A DNA stretch of 6,797 nt, taken from Terriglobia bacterium. GTDB taxonomy: Bacteria > Acidobacteriota > Terriglobia > UBA7540. The stretch spans positions 1 through 6,797 of the forward strand of contig JALHUF010000495.1 of NCBI GenBank assembly GCA_022866195.1, written 5' to 3'. The notes under the pieces were generated by a model. It saw nothing but the letters and a program-made list of their open reading frames with translations, was not told the origin of the DNA and did not search any database. The position numbers and the translations under genes are program-made. Below are positions 1 through 4,779 of this stretch, in pieces (the stretch's first letter is position 1; every line of letters starts with the position of its first letter).

Positions 1-1734
1 AAGAGCGATGAGGCCGGAGCCAAGGAGCCGGAAGCGGCTGCTCCGCCCAAGGAAGAAGCCAAGGCCGAAGCTAAACCTGGCGCGCGCGAAGTGCCCAAGG
101 ATTTCCGCATCGATTTGGCGGGAATCATGGATCGGGTCGTGGCCTTGCCGATTCCCCCGGCCAGCATGCGAGACCTGAACGCGGCCAAGGACACGGTTTA
201 CTACGTCACCAGTCCCGTGGCAGGGCTTTCGGGTCCGCTGGCAGGCGAGGCTGCGGCCATTCACGCCTTCGACCTCAAGGAACGCAAAGATGCCGTCGTG
301 CTGGCGCAGGCGGATCACTTCGCACTTTCGTTTGATGGCAAGAAGCTCCTTTACTCGGCGCCCAAGGGAGCGGGGGGAGGGGAAGAGGAAGAAGAGGAAG
401 CCGGCCCGGGCGCGCGCACCTACGGCATCATTGACGCCAAGCCTCCCGAGAAAGAGCCGCACAAGGTGGGCGAAGGGGCGCTGAACCTGACGACCATGCG
501 CGCCGAAATCAATCCCGCCGAGGAGTGGGACCAGATCTTCAGCGAGGTCTGGCGCCAGCAGCGCGACTACTTTTTTGAGGCGGCCATGAGCGGCGTGGAT
601 TGGAACCGGGAGCGGACCAAATACGCCGCGCTTCTGCCTTACGCGGCCAGCCGCTATGACCTGAACTATGTTCTGGGCGAAATGATTGGCGAGCTTTCCA
701 CCTCGCACACCTACGTGGGTGGCGGCGACTATCCGAATCTGAAGCCCGTCAGCGTCGGTGTGCTGGGGGTCGATTTCGAAGCCGAGGCGGCGCATGGGCT
801 TTACCGCTTCAAGAAGATCTATCCCGGCGAAAACTGGCAGGCCGCTCTCCGCTCGCCGCTCACCGAGCCGGGCGTAGGGGTGAAGGAGGGAAATTATCTG
901 CTCGCGGTAAACGGTCGGGCGCTCGGTGCGCCGCGCAATCCCTATGAGCTCTTCGTCAACACGGCCGAGGAAAACGTCACCTTGACCGTGAACGACAAGC
1001 CCGCGGAGGATGGGGCGCGCAACGTGGTGGTCAAGCCCATGGCCAGCGAATTCAAGCTGCGCGAACTCGAGATGATCAATACGAACCGCAGGAAAGTTGA
1101 AGAGGCGACGGGCGGCCGCGTCGGCTACATCTACATCCCGGATATGTCCGCCTCGGGGCTCAATGAATTCGTCAAACAGTACTTCCCCCAGATCCGCAAG
1201 GAGGGCATGATCATCGACGTCCGCTACAACGGCGGCGGATTCGTGGACCAATTGATCTTCGAGCGTCTGCGCCGGATTCTGGTGGGCATGGACTCGGCGC
1301 GTAACTGGGAGAGCGGGACGATTCCGGACAACGTCTTCCACGGCCACATGGTCTGCGTCACCAATGAGTACGCGGCCTCGGACGGCGACATCTTCACGTT
1401 CTATTTCAAGAAATATAAACTCGGCCCGGTGGTCGGCATGCGCACCTGGGGCGGGGTGCGCGGCATTCGCGGCTATGTGCCGTTGATGGACGGCGGCTAC
1501 ATCACCCGGCCAGAGTTTGCCGTCTACGGCCTGGACAGCCAGTGGGTGATCGAAAACCGCGGCGTCGAACCCGACATCGTGGTTGACAACCCACCGGATC
1601 TGGTCATGAAGGGGCGAGATCCGCAACTGGAAAAGGCCATCGAGCTGGTGATGAAGGCTATCCAGGAGCAGCCGAGGCGGCTGCCGCCGCGTCCGGCGGA
1701 TTTACCCGCCTATCCGCGCGGGCCGGGGATGTAG
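1..1734 (+). CDS. Tricorn-like S41 serine protease, C-terminal part (5' end outside window)
   Basis: The frame is open from base 1, so the start and most of the N-terminal beta-propellers lie outside the window; the internal GTG at 91 is not a convincing start. Tricorn proteases are cytoplasmic or exported enzymes that cut oligopeptides into short pieces. Numbering from the first codon in the window: residues 1-33 are a Lys/Glu/Ala/Pro-rich linker; about 35-125 look like the last propeller blades, with an acidic Glu run near 128-133; about 165-240 match the C1 domain; about 250-345 the PDZ domain; and about 370-560 the C2 catalytic domain. The tricorn catalytic set is visible: Ser235-His236 in STSHTY, the nucleophile Ser460 followed by Asp461 in AASDGD, and Glu523 in GVEPDI. 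The S41 motif DVRYNGGG is at 406-413. The protein ends in a proline-rich tail. The TAG stop lies in the GTAG head of a hairpin repeat. The active site is intact, so activity is likely; the native substrate is unknown. Confidence 0.93.
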   Translation, partial: KSDEAGAKEPEAAAPPKEEAKAEAKPGAREVPKDFRIDLAGIMDRVVALPIPPASMRDLNAAKDTVYYVTSPVAGLSGPLAGEAAAIHAFDLKERKDAVVLAQADHFALSFDGKKLLYSAPKGAGGGEEEEEEAGPGARTYGIIDAKPPEKEPHKVGEGALNLTTMRAEINPAEEWDQIFSEVWRQQRDYFFEAAMSGVDWNRERTKYAALLPYAASRYDLNYVLGEMIGELSTSHTYVGGGDYPNLKPVSVGVLGVDFEAEAAHGLYRFKKIYPGENWQAALRSPLTEPGVGVKEGNYLLAVNGRALGAPRNPYELFVNTAEENVTLTVNDKPAEDGARNVVVKPMASEFKLRELEMINTNRRKVEEATGGRVGYIYIPDMSASGLNEFVKQYFPQIRKEGMIIDVRYNGGGFVDQLIFERLRRILVGMDSARNWESGTIPDNVFHGHMVCVTNEYAASDGDIFTFYFKKYKLGPVVGMRTWGGVRGIRGYVPLMDGGYITRPEFAVYGLDSQWVIENRGVEPDIVVDNPPDLVMKGRDPQLEKAIELVMKAIQEQPRRLPPRPADLPAYPRGPGM

Positions 1735-1755
1735 TGCCGGCTTTCAGGCCGGCGC
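1731..1755 (+). repeat. GTAG-headed hairpin repeat at the tricorn-like gene stop
   Basis: GTAG (1731-1734) is followed by a GCCGGC stem at 1736-1741, the loop TTTCAG and a second GCCGGC at 1748-1753. The head contains the TAG stop of the upstream protease. The plan (GTAG, stem, loop containing TTCA or TTTA, stem) matches the pair at 2997-3062, although the stem sequence differs. The hairpin fills the gap between the protease and the MOT1 gene. It has no T-run, so intrinsic termination is not supported; a REP-like palindrome is the better reading. Confidence 0.55.
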
Positions 1756-3000
1756 GTGGAGCAAAAGGCCACGTTGTCAGTTGCGGGTATGGAAGAGAAA
1801 CATTTTCCCTGGGCGCTATCGCGCCTCGATGTCGCCGGCGCTTTTGGCGATGTCGGCGTGCTGTTTCCTCTAACCATCGCCTTAATCAGCTTGAATCAGA
1901 TGAACCCCACGGCGGTATTCCTTGCTGCGGGACTTGCTTACATCCTTGCCGGAACCTATTTCCAGGTGCCGATTCCGGTGCAGCCCCTGAAAGCCGTGGC
2001 GGCCATCGCGTTGGCCCTTCACCTTGCGCCTTCCACCATTGCGAGTGCGGGCTTGCTTATGGGTGGGCTGCTCACCCTTATCGGAATCACCAATCTTGCT
2101 CCCCTGCTTGCCCGGCTTTTCACTTTGCCGATTATTCGCGGGATTCAATTGGGTCTCGGCTTGCTGCTGGCCCGAGAAGGCCTGCGGCTGGTGTTTGGGG
2201 TTCGGTCCGGTCAGGCCCTCTGGAGCGGCATCTCGGTTTCGGCCTTGGTTATCGGCCTCGGCGCGGCGGTGATTTTCCTGCTCTTGCGGAAGTCGCAGCG
2301 CTTTCCCGCCGCCCTGGTTTTACTCTGCGCCGGGATTATCGTCGGGCTGGCGGCTCACTGGCGCGCCCTGCCAGCGCTGGCTTTGGGGCCGCTGCCCGTG
2401 GCCCTCTTGCAGCCGCAGGCGACGGAACTGAAGGTGGCTTTCCTCACTCTGGTTGTTCCTCAATTCGCGCTGACGTTTGGCAACGCCATCGTGGCTACGG
2501 AGAACACCGCGCAGATCCTTTACGGTCCGCAAGCTCGGCGCGTGACCACGCGCGCCTTGAGCCTCAGCATCGGGCTGATGAATCTGGCGAGCGGGACGAT
2601 TCTCGCCGCCCCGCTGTGCCACGGTTCGGGCGGCGTCACGGCGCACTACAAGTTTGGCGCCCGCACGCCCAAGTCCAGCTACATCATCGGGAGCGTGTGC
2701 CTTCTGTTGGCCCTATTTGGCCGCTCCGCCGTCGGACTCGTGGGACTGATTCCCTTGGCGGTCCTGGGCGTGTTTCTGCTCTATGTGGGAATCCAGCACG
2801 CCGCCTTCGTGCGCGACATCGTGAAGAACAGGGGTTCTCTGTGCATCGCGGCCAGCGTCGGACTGGTGGCGTTGGCTACCACGAACCTGACTTGGGGATT
2901 TCTGGTGGGGTTTGTGGTGCAGGGGCTCTTACTCGCATTCAGCAAGATGCGAGCGACGCGCGCAGGCCCTACTCCATCCGGCAGCGTGAAGCCGCGGTAG
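1756..3000 (+). CDS. MOT1-type putative molybdate/sulfate transporter
   Basis: This is a very hydrophobic protein of 414 residues with roughly ten to twelve membrane segments, so it sits in the cytoplasmic membrane. It matches the MOT1 family (SulP-related), whose characterised plant and algal members import molybdate. Family signatures appear in order: GAFGDVGVLFP at 28-38, VPIPVQPLKA at 71-80, PIIRGIQLGLGL at 125-136, FGNAIVAT at 241-248 and PLCHGSGG at 286-293, followed by a KFGART stretch. The two halves look like the usual tandem MOT1 repeat. No STAS domain is present, unlike classic SulP sulfate permeases. The start is uncertain: GTG 1756 lies directly behind a hairpin, TTG 1774 has an AGG five bases upstream, and ATG 1789 leaves a short tail before the first motif. 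The gene begins 21-54 bases after the protease, so co-transcription is possible. No molybdoenzyme or cofactor gene is nearby, so the substrate rests on family resemblance only. Confidence 0.88.
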   Translation: MEQKATLSVAGMEEKHFPWALSRLDVAGAFGDVGVLFPLTIALISLNQMNPTAVFLAAGLAYILAGTYFQVPIPVQPLKAVAAIALALHLAPSTIASAGLLMGGLLTLIGITNLAPLLARLFTLPIIRGIQLGLGLLLAREGLRLVFGVRSGQALWSGISVSALVIGLGAAVIFLLLRKSQRFPAALVLLCAGIIVGLAAHWRALPALALGPLPVALLQPQATELKVAFLTLVVPQFALTFGNAIVATENTAQILYGPQARRVTTRALSLSIGLMNLASGTILAAPLCHGSGGVTAHYKFGARTPKSSYIIGSVCLLLALFGRSAVGLVGLIPLAVLGVFLLYVGIQHAAFVRDIVKNRGSLCIAASVGLVALATTNLTWGFLVGFVVQGLLLAFSKMRATRAGPTPSGSVKPR

Positions 3001-3062
3001 GGGAGCACCTTTATGGTGCTCCCGCGTGGGAAGACGGGAGGGCCATGAAGGCCCTCCCCTAC
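2997..3062. repeat. Inverted pair of GTAG hairpins (REPIN-like) between convergent genes
   Basis: The plus-strand unit is GTAG 2997-3000, stem GGGAGCACC 3001-3009, loop TTTAT and stem GGTGCTCCC 3015-3023. The second unit reads the same way on the minus strand: GTAG 3062-3059, stem GGGAGGGCC 3058-3050, loop TTCAT and stem GGCCCTCCC 3044-3036. Both stems are 9 bp and perfect. They differ at two adjacent stem positions with matching changes on the other arm. The plus head contains the MOT1 stop codon; the minus head begins five bases past the stop of the 3068 gene. The pair could act as a bidirectional transcription barrier, but neither hairpin has a U-tract. Confidence 0.8.
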
Positions 3063-3067
3063 ATCCG

Positions 3068-4312
3068 CTACGAGAAGCGCGTGCGCTTCCACAGCAGCCA
3101 GCCGCAGGCGAGGAGCATCCCCAACATCGCGACGATCAATGTTAGCGTCCATGCCGGGTCCAACGCGATGGGCGGGCGTTCGGTACCGAGGGCGAGCCAA
3201 ACGAAAATGCCCAGCGCCGCGGCAATGATCAAGCCATCCCACCAGCGGCGAACCGGCACCTCTTGGGCCAGCACGTCCTCCCCGGCCTGGGAAGCGGTGA
3301 GACGACGGAAGTCGAGGCCGTAGCGCTCGCACTCCCGCGCCATGGCCGCGCGCCACGATGCCTGTTCGGCCGTGGGGGCTACGGCCAGGCTGATGGCGAT
3401 GGCGCCCACAATCATCGTCACGGATCCTGCCACCACCAGCAGGCGCGTCACGCCCGCGTGGCCCACCAGCTCACCAAACACCAGCGCGCCCCACGCCAGG
3501 CCCCACAGTTGGTTGGTGTTCGAGAGCGGAATGCCGCGGCTGATGCCGATGTACTTGGTCGCGTACTGCTGGAACAGGTCGCCCAACACCCAGCAGAAGC
3601 CTCCGAGAAACAGCCAGAAAAGCGCGGGGCGCGCCAGGGCAACTTCCTGGAACAGCGCCTGAAAGCCGCCGCGAAAAACCAGGGCCAGAGCCGTCATGGT
3701 GACGAGTTCACCCACCGTGAACACCGTGACAAAGGAAAGCGGGTTCATGCCGCTCAGGTAAGCCTTGCGATAGGGAATGTACTGCGTTCCCCACAGTAAT
3801 CCGGCACCCAGGGCCGCGAGCAGGCCGGTGGTCACACGGTGCGGAGCGAAAGCCAAATGGGTGGAAGAAGCATAACCCAAGAGCGTCGCGCCGGCCACGA
3901 TCGCCACCGCCCCGCCCACTACCTTCACCCATCCCTGCCAGCCCGCGCCACGCAGTTCGCGGAAGAAGAGCCAGCCCCAGAGCAAACCCACCAGGCTGTT
4001 CGTGTTCCAGAGGGGAAAGGCGATGGAGAGGCCCACGTCGCGGATAGCGAAAACCGTCAGAGTGTTGGCAACCGCCCAGAGCGCGCCGGCCAGGACGCCC
4101 CAGACGATCAGGTGAGATTTCGTGCGCAGGTCGGCGAAGACGTAGCCTGTCCCTTTCATGGCGGTGGGCAGCGTCCAGCGCGCAACAAATACTCCCAAAA
4201 CCATGCCCAGCGAAATCAGGAAAGGCGAGAGCCCCAGGGTAACGAGCTTCGTGGGCGCTTCGGCCGCGCCCAGCCAGGCGCCCGCCGCCAACCCGCACAT
4301 CACTCCCAGCAC
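3068..4312 (-). CDS. DMT-superfamily permease, GRP/ureide-permease type
   Basis: This 414-residue membrane protein has an internal duplication. Residues 93-120 and 255-282 share the pattern PL-x-NTN-x-L-x-GL-x-WG followed by FxEL (PLWNTNSLVGLLWG and PLSNTNQLWGLAWG). This is characteristic of the drug/metabolite transporters related to glucose/ribose porters and plant ureide permeases, which take up sugars or nitrogenous solutes. About ten helices fill residues 1-311. A hydrophilic, charged segment at 312-357 follows, then two more predicted helices at about 359-376 and 388-408, ending KRTRFS. The substrate cannot be told from sequence. GTG 4312 is a conservative start, but the frame stays open upstream: a strong AGGGAGGAG at 4375-4367 sits five bases (from GGAGG) before an in-frame CTG at 4363, which would add 17 residues. 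ATG 4300 is a third option. The gene converges on the MOT1 gene. Confidence 0.85.
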   Translation of the reverse strand: MLGVMCGLAAGAWLGAAEAPTKLVTLGLSPFLISLGMVLGVFVARWTLPTAMKGTGYVFADLRTKSHLIVWGVLAGALWAVANTLTVFAIRDVGLSIAFPLWNTNSLVGLLWGWLFFRELRGAGWQGWVKVVGGAVAIVAGATLLGYASSTHLAFAPHRVTTGLLAALGAGLLWGTQYIPYRKAYLSGMNPLSFVTVFTVGELVTMTALALVFRGGFQALFQEVALARPALFWLFLGGFCWVLGDLFQQYATKYIGISRGIPLSNTNQLWGLAWGALVFGELVGHAGVTRLLVVAGSVTMIVGAIAISLAVAPTAEQASWRAAMARECERYGLDFRRLTASQAGEDVLAQEVPVRRWWDGLIIAAALGIFVWLALGTERPPIALDPAWTLTLIVAMLGMLLACGWLLWKRTRFS

Positions 4313-4366
4313 GTGCAGGGATCTTGCGGTGGGTCGAGACGGAATCTCGGGTTGTGTGGCCAGTTT

Positions 4367-4375
4367 CTCCTCCCT
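4367..4375 (-). promoter_or_regulatory. Strong Shine-Dalgarno upstream of the GRP-type permease
   Basis: The minus strand reads AGGGAGGAG, then AAA, then CTG (4363-4361), in frame with the permease and with no intervening stop. This is the best ribosome-binding site on that side of the gene, yet no ATG, GTG or TTG lies at a usable distance; the next standard codon is GTG 4312, about 55 bases on. It suggests initiation at CTG 4363, or a sequence change in an original start codon. The site directly abuts the hairpin repeat that begins at 4376. Confidence 0.5.
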
Positions 4376-4553
4376 GTAAAGACGGCCGGGTGAGCCGTCT
4401 GAGACGTTCCAGCGGAGGTTGTCTCACAACCGATGCTGTAGCGGCGGCGTCCTCGCCGCCGAGGGTTTCCTTTCAACGGGTTCGGCGATGAGACATCGCC
4501 GCTACAGTTGTAAACGCGACGTTTTGAGACAGCCTCCAGCGGAACGTCTCTAC
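4376..4553. repeat. Nested inverted-repeat cluster of five hairpin units
   Basis: Five palindromic units are visible. Unit one, 4376-4400, reads GTAAAGACGGCC and folds on GCCGTCT. Unit two is 4401-4425 (GAGACGTTCC to GTCTC). Unit three, 4436-4461, is headed CTGTAG with an 8-bp CGGCGGCG stem and TCCT loop. Unit four, 4483-4507, is the same design on the minus strand, with a CGGCGATG stem and AGA loop. Unit five, 4526-4553, is the near reverse complement of unit two (21 of 25 bases by hand count) and is headed GTAGAGACG on the minus strand. Units two and five therefore enclose units three and four. The stems of units three and four differ by compensatory changes. This is consistent with REPIN-like non-autonomous elements inserted into one another. 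Confidence 0.75.
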
Positions 4554-4563
4554 GTCCCGCCGG

Positions 4564-4665
4564 TCAGCGAATCACAACCAGCAGCGCAATGCCGAAAGCC
4601 AGCACCACCACCGGCACCCAGAAATGGCTGTCAGTGAGGATGGCTCTGACTGTCGATGATTTCAA
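4564..4665 (-). CDS. Possible small single-pass membrane protein
   Basis: A minus-strand frame ends in TGA at 4566-4564 and encodes a C-terminus with the sequence HFWVPVVVLAFGIALLVVIR, a near-ideal transmembrane helix ending in a positive residue. The best standard start is TTG 4665-4663, with GGAG (4677-4674) eight bases upstream, giving about 33 residues; the helix itself would occupy roughly 15-32. The start region overlaps the AT-rich repeat tract, and no ATG or GTG is available. I do not recognise the family. The hydrophobic segment and the Shine-Dalgarno-like match are the only support, so it could be a chance ORF or a gene remnant. Confidence 0.3.
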   Translation of the reverse strand: MKSSTVRAILTDSHFWVPVVVLAFGIALLVVIR

Positions 4666-4720
4666 ATTCGGGACTCCGAATCGGAAATTGGAAACTCGAA
4701 AATCTAAACTCGAAATTCGA
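4661..4720. repeat. Degenerate AT-rich tract with repeated AAACTCGAAA words
   Basis: This 60-base tract is much richer in A and T than its surroundings. AAACTCGAAA occurs at 4692-4701 and again at 4706-4715, fourteen bases apart. Related words (CGAAATTCGA, GGAAATTGG, AAATTCGG) fill the rest. It ends in a palindrome with 6-bp arms around one central base, CTCGAAATTCGAG at 4709-4721, which touches the next GTAG hairpin. It looks like a decayed short tandem repeat rather than a promoter. Confidence 0.5.
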
Positions 4721-4779
4721 GTAGAGACGGCCCGGTGGGCCGTCTCAAAAGAGAATACGCCCCAGCGGGGCGTCTCTAC
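4721..4779. repeat. Inverted pair of GTAGAGACG hairpins at the S9 peptidase stop
   Basis: The plus-strand unit (4721-4746) is GTA followed by a perfect 10-bp stem, GAGACGGCCC at 4724-4733 and GGGCCGTCTC at 4737-4746, with loop GGT. The second unit has stem ACGCCCC 4757-4763, loop AGC and GGGGCGT 4767-4773, and ends CTCTAC at 4779. The outer arms GTAGAGACG (4721-4729) and CGTCTCTAC (4771-4779) are perfect reverse complements, so the whole 59 bases can also fold as one structure. The TAG stop of the peptidase (4778-4776) is inside the minus-strand GTAG head. Unit one closely resembles the hairpin at 4376-4400. Confidence 0.8.

Larger units (their letters stand above)
4313..4775. other. Long intergenic region dominated by repeats
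   Basis: This 463-base stretch contains no conserved long gene. From left to right it holds the probable leader or extended N-terminus of the permease (4313-4375), a nested set of palindromes (4376-4553), a possible tiny membrane-protein ORF on the minus strand (4564-4665), a degenerate AT-rich tract (4661-4720) and an inverted hairpin pair (4721-4779) that overlaps the stop of the S9 peptidase. The permease promoter should lie here, but I could not pick a convincing -35/-10 pair. Confidence 0.7.

Noticed and set aside
91..93. GTG at 91 as the real start of the tricorn-like protease
   Set aside because: The frame is open to base 1 and encodes a linker of the kind that joins propeller and protease parts. 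A start here would lack nearly all of the propeller domains of the family.
2997..3062. Classical intrinsic terminators
   Set aside because: The stems are strong, but no T-run follows either hairpin on either strand, and matching hairpins elsewhere suggest a repeat family instead. A termination effect remains possible but is not shown by sequence.
1734..3323. A 529-residue open frame on the plus strand overlapping the MOT1 gene and running past the convergent junction
   Set aside because: Its translation is Arg/Pro/Gly/Cys-rich and shows no domain, while the alternative frame over the same bases carries all MOT1 signatures. It also reads through the hairpin pair and into the antisense of the permease, so it is a high-GC shadow frame.
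3263..4393. Several plus-strand frames antisense to the permease
   Set aside because: They are His/Arg/Gln-rich reverse readings of a hydrophobic gene, a usual artefact in GC-rich DNA, and none has recognisable motifs.
4376..4779. A CRISPR array or integron-type attachment sites
   Set aside because: The repeats are palindromic, variable in stem sequence, inverted relative to each other and unevenly spaced. There are no uniform spacers, no cas genes and no integrase.
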